Assembly (NCBI GenBank): GCA_003693505.1
Contig: QUZD01000122.1
Location: 186,001-250,000, forward strand
Source: Pseudonectria foliicola
Taxonomy: Eukaryota; Ascomycota; Sordariomycetes; Hypocreales; Nectriaceae
Length of the DNA stretch: 64,000 bases
Direction of reading: 5' to 3'
Part shown: one piece after another, positions 10,548 through 20,554 of the stretch
How positions within the stretch are numbered: position 1 is the stretch's first letter
Layout of the letters: each line of letters begins with the position of its first letter
Notes under the pieces: model-generated
Database searches by the model: none
Seen by the model: the letters and a program-made list of their open reading frames with translations, nothing else
What the model was told of the DNA's origin: nothing
Translations under genes and position numbers: made by a program

Positions 10548-11682
10548 GATGCTATCTTGGTGGTGGTTATGGGTGCTGGGGGCGCGCGCGCGTTCGCTTA
10601 CGTGGTGGTGTTGTTGGCCTGGTTGGCCAGCTGCTGCTCGACGTGGTCCATGGCGACTGGAGAGTTCTCGATACGTGCTGGTGATGCGTTGGCGAGAAGA
10701 GGAGTTGGTGGAGAGGGGAATCAAGCAGTCGGTTGTTGATGCCAACTGTGAGATGTTGAATGTTGTAAGAACAAGATGCAGCTACAGGGCCCAAGGTACA
10801 GTAGGGACAGTAGGGACAGTAGCTCGACGGAAGCCCGGAGCTGGCAGATGGAGCTCAAAGGTGGGGCGGGCAGCTCGGCCGGGAGTGGGCAGGCAGCGAA
10901 CAATCGGGCTCCTTGAGCGGATTGTCGGGGCAGTCGGAATCAGGTGGAGGGAGGATGAGGATGGGCAGGGAAGAGGAGGGATTGAAGCCAGCTGGGTAGA
11001 TCAAGTCACAGAGTACTACTGCTCCAATCTGGACTCGCGGAGCAAGTTGCCAAGTTACTGTCACTGTAGGTAGGTAGGTAGGTACGTGTATGTGTATGTG
11101 TATGTGCATATGCACGCACCCGCTATTGTCGCATTCTCGGGATGCCGGGGCTGCAATTCGGCCCGGCACTTGGTGCGTCAATCCGGAGCCTGCGATTGGC
11201 CCACAATTCCATACGACAGTGGGAGTTGCCAAAGTTGCCAATCGTCAACGACGAGTCAATCATGGTCTATTGTACTGATTTTGTAAGCTTAGGTATGAAT
11301 GAATCAATATCGGTATCCGAGGCTGTCCATGGCCATTACTCAGGCAGCGGTTTTTCAGTTGCGGTTTACCCGCGTGGCTTCTTGCCTGCTTGCCTGCTTG
11401 CCTGCTTGCCTGCTTGCCTGCTTGCTTGCTTGCTTGCTTGCCTGCTTGCTTGCTTGCTTCCTTCTTGCTTCTTGCTTCCTTTACATGGCTTCATCCAGCG
11501 CCTAGTACAATTACAGTTGCCAACCTCATCCCACGGCTAGAACCGGATGACGGCAATAGATCAACAGCATCCATCATCATGAAGCCTTCTTTTCCTCTTT
11601 AATTTTTTTTTCTTCTTTCCTTCTCTTTTTCCTTCTCTTTTCCTCACTTCTCTTTTCCCATTCCGAGCCCGGTCACCCTGTC
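10548..11682. other. Divergence/3' region with TTGC-type repeats
   Basis: Lies between the Dap1 promoter and the 3' end of the rhodopsin-domain gene. No gene is supported. It contains GGTA and GTATGT short repeats near 11065-11105 and a TGCC/TGCT tetranucleotide array at about 11381-11475. A poly-T and CTTT-rich run at about 11600-11660 lies just past the end of the downstream minus-strand gene. Confidence 0.5.
11381..11475. repeat. CTTGC/CTGCTTGC tetranucleotide-type array
   Basis: Alternating TTGCCTGC units grade into pure TTGC units. Frames through it encode only leucine/alanine/cysteine runs and are not treated as genes. Confidence 0.85.
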
Positions 11683-13239
11683 TCATACAAGCGCCCTGTC
11701 GTCATCCGGCCCTTCCAACGCCCACGGAATCCCCAGCTCAAACGGATCCGCTCTCGGCATCGCCTGCGGGTTGGGCGAACACACCTCGCTCGATATGCTA
11801 AACTCCTCCGTCTTCAAAACCTGGCCCGGCTCGATCTGGTTGAGCTCGACCTCGCTGCCGTTGCCGCCCTCCGAGTCCCTCGGCCGCGTGCCGACGATGC
11901 TCTGCCAGTACGCGTACGAGCCCTGGCCTTGATTGGATCGTGACTGCGTCGATTTGGAATGCTGGTCCGAAAAGGCAGTCGTCTTGCTCGACTGGGACCG
12001 GGCCGTGGTCGGGTGCAAGATGTGGGATATCTTGCGGAGGAGGGGGCGTAGCGCAGTAAGCGAGACGACCATGATGGACACGCACATCTCGGCGGTGGCC
12101 CAGATATCTGTCGTCATCTGTAAGCACTGGTTGACCAGAGTGATGAAGGGGCATTGTGCTGTTGATGCTTACAAATGGAAATGTCATTGGACACTCTGAG
12201 CATGGTGATGAAGCGTCCCAGGCTCACGGCCACTGTAATGGTGCCCAGTCCAAAGAGGACTATAAGGGCGAGCTTGTCCGCCCGCTTGGGCAGCTTTACC
12301 TGCCGTACCAAGGGCCATGGAAAGGCGAGGTCTACGCTTGGTTAGCTCATCGAGGCGTGACACTCGCAGTAAGGGTACGAGACGTACTGAGAACCTCGGT
12401 GGAAAAGTTGAGCGACCAGCTGAGCCGCATCAAGACCATCGAGTTGAAGGCGCGGCAATCATCGAGATTCTTCGACCTAGACGCACAACCAAGTCAATAT
12501 CACGCATGCCCCCAGTACCGATTGTCCGAGGCGGCTTACCAGTTGACTGCCGGGTTACCTCCGCACCAAAAGGTCACGGACGTAATGGTGATGAGGAAGC
12601 CGATTACGGTGATGATGATGATGACATGGAGTGCTATACGCATACGCGGGTTCGAGGGCGGGACCAGGCTGTAGTAGAAGGCGAGGACGCTGAATTTGGG
12701 AAAGTACATGCCGACATCGAAGAGGTAGTTGGAGGAGAAGCGTATCTGGATGGATGTCAGCCGTGTTGCCCTCCGCCGGTGACGGATGTGGAGGGGCAAG
12801 GATGCCATGTTCCTCGTGCGTGGGCGGGCGTACCTTGAGCAGGGAGACGTCACTGAGGTCAAATGTGTCCATGGCTCCCTTGCTATAGACGACCGTGTCG
12901 GTGCTGACGAGGCCTATCGCGCAGCTGATGGCCATGATGAGGAACACATCCGTCACCAGGATCTTGTCCCGCCTCATGTAGAGGCGGACGTAGCCGCGCG
13001 CCAGCACCAAGGCGATGGCCAAGGACAAGAGGAACCATTCTGTTGCCTGAGGGGGGGGGAAGGGGAAGGGTCAGCAAAGATGATCACATCCAATCTCGTC
13101 ATATCTCATCACACCCAACGTCTGACAGAAGCCGTCCGTCGTGTCGGATCAAAGGGCACAAGGCAGCAGAGAGAGAGAGAGAGATGGAGAGATATGGAGG
13201 CAAGGGACAACCCACAATGGCGGCGTCGCTCGACACCAT
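11683..13239 (-). CDS. Fungal rhodopsin-domain seven-helix membrane protein
   Basis: Member of the fungal integral-membrane 'rhodopsin domain' family (Satratoxin SC7/PTH11-neighbour type), unrelated to retinal opsins. Reading splice sites gives six exons: 13239-13216, 13046-12834, 12745-12540, 12476-12388, 12331-12173 and 12107-11683, totalling 371 aa. Family signatures are RDKILVTDVFLI, SNYLFDVGMYFPKFSVLAFY, a W-x-x-x-x-x-D-C element, LPKRADKLALIVLFGLG with VAVSLGRF, and IWATAEMCVSI. About seven hydrophobic helices are followed by a Ser/Gln-rich cytosolic tail of about 130 residues. The first exon (8 codons, donor GTGGGT) is the least certain. The last intron needs the acceptor at GACAG, not the earlier CTTACAG, to keep frame. 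Ligand and role are unknown; some relatives are candidate surface sensors. Confidence 0.8.
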
Positions 13240-15458
13240 GGTTTGCGTGTGCGCCAGAATCCAACGTGCCTTGGCAGCACAACCAGCATCATCTGGAAGA
13301 CAGACGATACGCAAGTACGGGGGAGACCTGGAGTGAGAAGGGGTTCACCCGGGTGGCCGACGGAGGTCGGCGGTGGTTTATCTACAGTACAGCACGAGTA
13401 CTGTAAGTACGAGGCAAAGGGGGCGCTCAAGCCAGCAGCAGCAGCCATGTGGCAGCCACAGTTGTGGGAGAAGAGAAGCGAAGCCAGCCCGCTCCGCTCC
13501 ACCACGCACGCATGGTTGACTCGAGAGGAAGCAGATGGGTTACGCCGTGCTCGTCCTCATTGGCCTCGTGGGTTCCAAGGCTTGGTGGCTCTTCAGGCAC
13601 TGTGGGTGGCCCTTGTTCTAGCTTGCAGCCACGCTTGGAAGATCAGCAACTCCATCTCATCCCCGTCCCCCAGTCCCCCATGCCCTTGCCCATGATAAGC
13701 AACAAGCGCCCTCGGCCGACGTGCCATTAAACCGCACCAGGGCTGGTGGCGGCGTGAAACCCGGTGAGCTCCCAGCAGCAAGGTTTACCAAGGCGCCGGC
13801 TAGGCCTCGACCCAGCAGATGGCGACAACCAGGCCTGCCAGGCTAGGCTGTCGGGATCCGCGGCGAGAGCCTTGCACGTTACAGTACAGTACTGTACAGC
13901 AAAGCAGCCAAGTAGCGGCGGCTCGCGGCTGGCTGGGGATCCTGGAGGCTTTTTGATCGTCATGGATTGGCGTAACTTACATGCCAAGTTAATCTGTACA
14001 GTCCTCCGTGGTTGGGCCTCAATTTAACGTTTGCGCTACGGCATGGCTGCTGCACCGAATGGCACCAGTGCTTTACCGAGTTTGCGAGTCAACGAGTCTC
14101 TGCTGTGAGCGTGAGCGTGAGCGTGAGCGTGAGCGTGAGCATGAGCATGAGTGTGTGTGTGGCCTTTGGCTTCACGTGCTGTGCTTGGACACACTGATAA
14201 GGAGAGGGAGCCATCGTGGCTAGGTATGAAACACGAGCGATGGACGGTGTCTGGTGGTAGTCCATCAACCATCATCCACCGCTAACGGCGTCGTGACTCC
14301 CATGACACCGCCCGAGTCGGCCACAGGCCCCCAGGCCCCAAGGTCCCAAGGTCCCAAGTTCCCAAGGTTTATGCCGGCTTACATTGTAGTCTACAATCAC
14401 TATTCAGAGCATTGTACGTACAGATTACATAGTGATGGATGCACCGTGGGTTCACCGTCCGTTCGGCTGAGCAACAGGCAAGAAAGGTTGCTTTCTTCAT
14501 CGAGAGCGACATCCGCCGGCTGGGACATCCGGGCCAATAGTCGCCCCAAAGCCATCGCGAACCCTGTCCAGGATCTTGGAGATTACCGTGCCAGGGGTTC
14601 CTCACAGCCATTTGCAAGCCCTTTGCGTACCTGGCTGGAGTTGATGTCGAGGAGAGGGAGGGGGCGCTTAGACGGACCAGATCCGGAGCCTCCAGAGAGA
14701 TTGATTGTCGATTCCTGCTCAATCGAGGCACGGGTACCATGTCGTGCGATGCTGCAAGATGAAGGTTACGCAACCCACGTCCATGGCCAAGCATGAAGCG
14801 TGAATCGTGAAGCCTGAAGCCTGACGCGTGAGGCGCGATGGGATTCCATCACATGACATCCGCCAAGATGTTGTTTTCGCATCGGCTAGCCATTGCAGCC
14901 ACACTGGGAGAGAACGAGCCCAAAGGCCAGCCCGGCAACCAGGTTGATAGTATAATAAACCCGGACACAATGCTGCACTAACTTGTGTAGTCTGCTAAAC
15001 TTAACTCAGGACTACTGGCGGATGTTTGGCTAGTACAAGGGATCTTCCGGCTGCTCGGATACGTTGTCCCGGTCCTAGCTCCCAGTTCTCTGAACGCGCG
15101 GACTCCCAAAGCCACACACACGGCCCAACCCAATGGGAATGGTCGATTCCAGGCACGAACCTACCATGTTGGAAGCTCGTCGGCGGCCGTCAGGGGCTTT
15201 GCAAGCAAAACGGCTGGACCGAATACGCGCATCTTCTCTTCGCAGATTCGCTAGGCTCCAGCTAGCTATTGTCGTATTGCATGGGGGTCCAGCTATAGTA
15301 CTGTACTAGTTAATAGCACGTCCGTGGCTATGTACTGTAATCCGTAATCTGCACTATTGACCGATAGGTATGGTACAGCTTCTTCCACCTGCCCGCTCGC
15401 TAGCCGCTTTCCGAGACCTCCCTCATAGGCAACATGATGAAATCGGCCGGCATCAAGC
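13240..15458. other. Long intergenic region with palindromic and simple repeats
   Basis: No gene is supported; open frames are short and unlike any family I recognise. It holds GTAC-palindrome clusters (about 13384-13410 and 13878-13899), a GAGCGT hexamer array (about 14105-14150) and CCCAAGGT repeats (about 14332-14368). The right end is the upstream flank of the tRNA-Ala gene. Confidence 0.45.
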
Positions 15459-15545
15459 GGGGAATTGGTGTAGGGGCATCACGTTCGCTTTGCATTGGCA
15501 AGCCTACATTGCGAAAGGTCGGGGGTTCAAATCCCTCATTCTCCA
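15459..15545 (+). tRNA. tRNA-Ala (anticodon UGC) with intron
   Basis: A full cloverleaf folds by eye. The acceptor GGGGAAT pairs with ATTCTCC and includes the G3:U70 wobble that identifies alanine tRNAs. The D-arm is GTG/CAC, the anticodon stem TTCGC/GCGAA, the loop holds TGC, and the T-arm is GGGGG-TTCAAAT-CCCTC, followed by discriminator A. About 15 bases interrupt the loop immediately 3' of A37, the standard nuclear tRNA intron site. A-box (TGGTGTAGGGG) and B-box (GGTTCAAATCC) promoter elements lie inside the gene. The spliced length is 72 nt. Confidence 0.93.
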
Positions 15546-16076
15546 AGGTCAAGCTCGCCTGCGATCTTGTCTTTTTGTCCACCGAGTCCTTTCTTTTTCC
15601 ACCATGTCTCTCCAGATGGTAGGGTGATGATGATGCTCAATGCTAGGCACAAACTCTATCGTCAGCCCTATGGTCAAGGCTCAAGGCTCAAGGCTCAAGG
15701 CCCAAGGGCATGGGGGATCAACAAGACGGCTCGCACCTAACTATGTACTCGAGTACGGAGTAATTATTTGCTCGATATCGTGCGCATGGACTCAAACGTC
15801 CCGGTGCAGGGCCACTCCTAGAGCCTTGCTGCTACGCCAGTCCCAAAGAGCCTAGGCGCCGACAAGATCCAGATATGATATGTACCTACCTAACTTACCT
15901 ACTTACCTTAGGTACGTAAAGGGGCTGTGATACTTCACCGTCGGCCGGTACCCTACATCCCCGTCTTCCGCTCCTTGACCGAGCTTTGGACTATTGTTTT
16001 TGGAGCTCCGTTCTAGCCAATGTTCGCGACAGCAATGAGCATTCACCGTTTGGCAAACCCACTCACCCTTGCGAGG
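15546..16076. other. tRNA-Ala downstream flank
   Basis: Contains a short AAGGCTC tandem array (about 15675-15708) and TACCT/AGGTA repeats near 15880-15918. No gene is seen. Confidence 0.45.
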
Positions 16077-17145
16077 TCATTCCTGAAGTTGCTCGCCAAT
16101 TTCCTCGAGCAAGTCAGGTATCTTGTGCCGTAGTCGATGCTCAGCTTCGACGGCGATCCAGCAAGTGAACACGATGGCCTCCTCAAGTAGGTTGCCAGAA
16201 TGCGGCCCGTCTGCGTTTACGTCTTTGTCGAACGTGCCCTTGTGTATGGACTTGTCGCCAAGTTCGTCGGCCTTTGCAGTTACGTGGGCTGGGTCGCCGA
16301 GACCCCCCATTTTCAACACGTCGGAGAGAGTGATGTCGTGAGATGGGTCAAGGTATAGACTGAGGGTGCCAACAAAAGTCTTTGATTTGTTTGCTGTGTT
16401 GGCGGTTCTCACGGACCGCTTGTAGGACGCCCACCGGCCCTTTTCAAACGTTGCAATGACTCTGTTTCGGGCGTCGACCAGCTGAACTGGTTCAGTAATA
16501 AAGCTCTCATGGTTTCCGAAGTGGGTTTACCTTTAGATCTTGCGAGACTCCTTTCCAACGCTTGGCCCACGATGGCAGGAAGCGTCTGGTCCCTGTCCAC
16601 CGAAACTGTTCTCCAGCCAGCTCCCAATGCAATGTCCTCGTCAGAAACCCAGTTCTACGCATTCGAAATACCATGACGAATCCTTGGACCCCTTGTTCAT
16701 CTTCTAGAGGAAGCGTTTCTGGTGCTTTCTCCTTCATGAAGAACAGTCTTCGCGCCTTTTGTCTGCGGCGATGGCTCTTCTGCTGCTTGGCACGCCGCTC
16801 ATTCTCCAGTACCTCGGATACGCCGTCTCCCAGCTGGACCTGGAACGAGCTCCACATTCTGGTGCGCCGGGCACGCGCGATCTGGCTACTGCTGTCATCG
16901 TACTTGGGATTGTCGCCGCGGTACAAGATGGGACGCCAGGAGTTGGCGTGTTTCTGGGGCACGGGGTTCTTGACAAAGTACTCGGCGGGATCTGCATCGG
17001 ACGAGGCAAGGAGATGCTTGCGGCCAAAGAGTAAGCGGCGGTACAGTCGCAGTGTCTTTGTCGGCGAAGCGGTGAACGCGCAACGACAACTCCCGCCGGG
17101 GGCTGCCATGGTCTGGGCCTGGATGGCGTCGTCTTGGTTCAGCAT
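16077..17145 (-). CDS. Conserved fungal protein of unknown function
   Basis: Two exons (17145-16531 and 16481-16077) with a 49-bp intron give 339 aa. The splice restores a smooth junction, DLK followed by LVDARNRVIATFEKGRWASYKRS, which looks like genuine coding sequence and rescues two otherwise unconnected frames. The start at 17145 is the first ATG in frame; a second is 36 bases further in. The N-terminal part is basic (RRAKQQKSHRRRQKARR). The middle has FRWTGTRRF and FVMVFRMR strands that suggest a beta-rich fold, and the C-terminal half is amphipathic helical. No catalytic motif, signal peptide or transmembrane helix is visible. I do not recognise the family with confidence, and tubby-like folds are only a guess. 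Confidence 0.7.
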
Positions 17146-17996
17146 GATGCGAAGCCGAGCTCCCAAGGGTCAAGAGCGTCGAGCAGCACGCTTCGAGATG
17201 AGGTATGGATTTTGATGTTGGGCTTGTTACTGGCAAATGTTGCCGGTTCCAAGACCAGTCAAGGGCTCCTCGGCCTACTCAGCTAGGCTAAGCCGTGCTA
17301 CCACGTGAATGGGCTGCCTGGAGGTTCAGCCGCTCGGTCACTTGTTAGACGGAAGACGGAATACGAGATACGAGCTAGGATAGCGTGGCGGGGAAACAGG
17401 GTTGGTGGGGGTTGGTGGGGGTTGGGCTGAAGGCTGCAGGCTAACGGGCTCTTGTAAGTCGGCCGTCAGATGTTAATATGAACGGATTAATGACTGCGGA
17501 CTTTGAGAAGAAGCTACTGGTCAAGCCAATGCTATTTCTCGCCTTACTGGCCTCTTTGTTCCTCTGAGATGCCGAGCACGGCACGACAGATCCGTCTCCC
17601 TCAACCAGGACGTGAGGTGGTGCTACTACATATCTGCGTTTCGTTCAACAACAGTAGTCCATTACAGGCAAGCTGCTCACAGTTTCTAACATGTTTGACT
17701 CCAATCATGCTTCTTATTAGTATCCTACTATACGTAGCTCATATGCAGTAGCAGGTCTTATTGTAAAAAGAGTAAGATTCATCAATCGTCATCATCAGCC
17801 ATCAGCCAAGTCCATCTCAACAGTTTCCATCTTCATCTCCTTTGTTCGTTCTCAACATTGCCCCGTCCCTCAACATCAATCGTTGCACTCAGAACAACCC
17901 TCTACTCTTCTTCTTGCAATTACGATTGGCAAAGCATTGGACAAGCTGGCGGTACCAATCCAATTTGACCCATCGGCTTTCCCAAGGCATTTCATC
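17146..17996. other. Intergenic region between two minus-strand genes
   Basis: Includes a GGGGTTGGTG short repeat (about 17398-17424). No open frame resembles a gene. Confidence 0.45.
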
Positions 17997-19376
17997 TCAA
18001 AACATTTGAGCGCTCCAGTCAACTTGCTCGGGCCTGTTGCCGTACTTTTGCTCGATCCTGCGCATCTGGCTCTTTGCAAGCTTTACGTTATGCAGCCGCC
18101 GCGAAGCAGAGATGCGGTCTGTCCGACGAATGTGTAAATGAACCGACTCCCCGGGTCTTTCCTCATTGGCGCTGATGATTTCCTGCAGCATTTCCCAAAT
18201 CTCGGTTCTCTCTGCGTCCCAAAAGACCCAGCCCCTCACCCGCAGTGCCTGGACTGGCGGCAATGTCGAGAAGGATGAGAAGTCGCCCCCTGTTCTGAAA
18301 GGCGTGAGTAAGCGATAGCCCAGATTGGCGTGCAAAAGGTTGTTGTCGTCGTCGCCGTTTTCATCGCCGTCGTCGTCGTCGTCGTCAGCCTCATCCGTAT
18401 CTTCTGAAAACGTCTTGCGAAACCAAAGAGCCTCTAGACGGCCTAACAGGTCGGACAAGGAGTCGTTGAAGCAGGCTTTGGGGGCTCTCCGAATTAGTTC
18501 TATGCGTCGAGGCTTGCTGGCATGGACCATGCCGTGAACAAAGTGGAGGCCACGGAAAGCCATCTGGTTAATGCAGGAGATGGAAATGGCATAAACCCCG
18601 GAGAAGAGCGACAGGTTTTGAAAGTCGACTTTGCACATTGAGGCTCGAGATGGACCATCAAATGTACCATTGGCCGAAAGCTGGCGCGATTTGGGAATGG
18701 GATAGGGATAGGAGACGGAAAGCACCTCTTCCACAAACTGATCCTCCATCTCGTCGATGAATTCCCCCACAAGGCGTGATAGATATCTGTGGACACAGGA
18801 TAGCTCCTCCACCTCCCACGGCTCCAATCGATCGATGAGCTCTCTTGTTCGCCAGTAGCCCTCCTCGGGTCGATGATATGAGAGAAGGACATCCGGGAGC
18901 TTCACTCTGCTGGCGAACTCAAAGTGCAAGAAGCCTCTCTGTATTCGAGCACACTCCGTAAAAGTCAACGTTTGATCCCTCATGGCAAGGGTCTGAAGCG
19001 CCTTTCTGGAGTAGTCGTTCACAAACCAACGTAGGCGTGTGGAGAGTTGGCAAAGTGCAACTAGGCCCCCCTTTGCATCTGGGATTCGAGAGCGTTGGGG
19101 CCCGAAGTAGTCGTCGAGCAGAGCCGAGACTGCTTCTCTCTCAAGGGTGTCGGAAACGGCAAACTGGTCTCTGGCCCGCACCAAGGCGATGGCATAATGA
19201 AGTACGTCCTGGCAGATGGCGTTGTTGACGACAGCTGAGAGGACAAGCCACTGCGCGTGGTGAAAGATTCGAAAGCTTGCCGGGGAAGCTGAGATGAGGT
19301 GGTACACGTCAGAAGGAGAGTCGAAGAGTCGTAGTATGAGCAGGTGAAGCTCTGGGAGCAGACTGTCGAAGGGCAT
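17997..19376 (-). CDS. F-box-like fungal hypothetical protein with acidic insert
   Basis: Single exon of 459 aa. The Met at 19376 is chosen because MPFDSLLPELHLLILRLFDSPSD fits an F-box-like opening (LPxELHLLIL) and the 41 residues upstream in the same frame are hydrophobic 5'-leader noise. The opening continues HLISASPASFRIF, typical of fungal F-box-like proteins in which the N-terminal motif precedes a long helical C-terminus. An acidic stretch of mixed Asp/Glu/Asn (about residues 325-345) is encoded by a GTC-rich microsatellite at about 18347-18388. The C-terminus (VRGWVFWDAERTEIW) is a motif common in these lineage-expanded proteins. Substrate or partner is unknown. Confidence 0.75.
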   Translation of the reverse strand: MPFDSLLPELHLLILRLFDSPSDVYHLISASPASFRIFHHAQWLVLSAVVNNAICQDVLHYAIALVRARDQFAVSDTLEREAVSALLDDYFGPQRSRIPDAKGGLVALCQLSTRLRWFVNDYSRKALQTLAMRDQTLTFTECARIQRGFLHFEFASRVKLPDVLLSYHRPEEGYWRTRELIDRLEPWEVEELSCVHRYLSRLVGEFIDEMEDQFVEEVLSVSYPYPIPKSRQLSANGTFDGPSRASMCKVDFQNLSLFSGVYAISISCINQMAFRGLHFVHGMVHASKPRRIELIRRAPKACFNDSLSDLLGRLEALWFRKTFSEDTDEADDDDDDGDENGDDDNNLLHANLGYRLLTPFRTGGDFSSFSTLPPVQALRVRGWVFWDAERTEIWEMLQEIISANEERPGESVHLHIRRTDRISASRRLHNVKLAKSQMRRIEQKYGNRPEQVDWSAQMF

Positions 19377-20554
19377 CGTGATGTGTGGTGTTGGAAATTT
19401 CAAACAAACAAAAAAAAAAAGACCAAGCATATGTGAGTGATGGAGGGTGAATGGATATACAGGGCAGTAGGCACCGCGCCTGAAGCAAAACAAGCGCAAA
19501 GTGTAGGCGTCTATAGGCGGCAGCTCAGGATAGGATCACTTGGATTGGGCACGCCTACAGCTACAGTGCAAACGGAGATTCAAAACAAAGCAAACCGATG
19601 GTAGCGAGAAAACTCGATGCCTATGAGGCTCGTTTCGGAGAAAGGAGCTTGATCGCTACAATAGGTGAGTGCAGGGTGATTTACTGTAGCCAGGTACCTA
19701 CCTAAGGTGCCTCTGCTCAAGGTGAGATAGGCAATCATGGTAGACAGGTTGTCATTGTAAATGGTTGTCTGTTTCGGAGATGCCTTTGGCGACTCGAGGA
19801 GCATTTGGATGTAGTGTAAGAGGCTGATGTTGCATACTTGCACTCTATCAGGAGGCAGACAAGGAGAGAGGAGCGATGAATTGATTGATTGTATTGTTAG
19901 TACCATCAACCTCTGTGGTGTTGTGTTAACATGGTCACTAGGTCGACACGTGAAAGGTACAGCGCCGAGCAGGCCATCACCATTCCGAGTTGGCTATCCG
20001 GCCATCCGGCCACCCGGCCATCCGGCCACCCGGCCATCCGGCCACCCGGCCATCCGGTCATGTCCGACGACCGACGACGTGAAGTGAGAGTCCGGGAGCC
20101 GGGAGCCGGGAACCGGGAGACGGGAGACGGGAAAGAACAAGGAATGTTCTAGCTGGGATCAGCGAGCATACCAAGTAGACTGCATATTGTGGTAAGTACT
20201 ATAAGTGTCGCGATGGGCCAGGCCAAGTTGACAACTCGTAACTTGAGTCGTCCCTTTACGAATGAGGTTTAACTGGGTGGTGTCACGTCGTATCTTGATG
20301 CAGAGCTCCACTCTCGGCACGAGCGAGCCGAGGCGCCTGTCAACTTGGATCGCGCCAATCTCCAAGACGAAATGAAATGGATTTTCCTCGACCAGCTAAC
20401 TACTGTAGGTACTGTACAGCAGATGAGTTGGATGGGCATCAAGTCGCAACTGCCCAGCTGCTGCAGTCTGCTTCACTGTCTTCTTCTTTTCCCCCCCCTT
20501 GTTTCTTTCTTCCCTTTCCCTCTGCGAAGACACTAGAGAAGTGACAGCTCGAGC
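19377..20554. other. Divergent promoter region with two GC-rich tandem arrays
   Basis: Separates the divergent F-box-like gene and the MFS gene. It holds a CGGCCATC/CGGCCACC array (19995-20058) and a CGGGAGC array (about 20088-20130), followed by GTAC-type repeats near 20400. A T/C-rich run (20478-20522) precedes the MFS start codon. Confidence 0.5.
19995..20058. repeat. 8/16-bp CGGCCAYC tandem array
   Basis: Eight-base units alternate between ATCCGGCC and ACCCGGCC, giving a 16-bp higher-order period. Non-coding. Confidence 0.88.
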
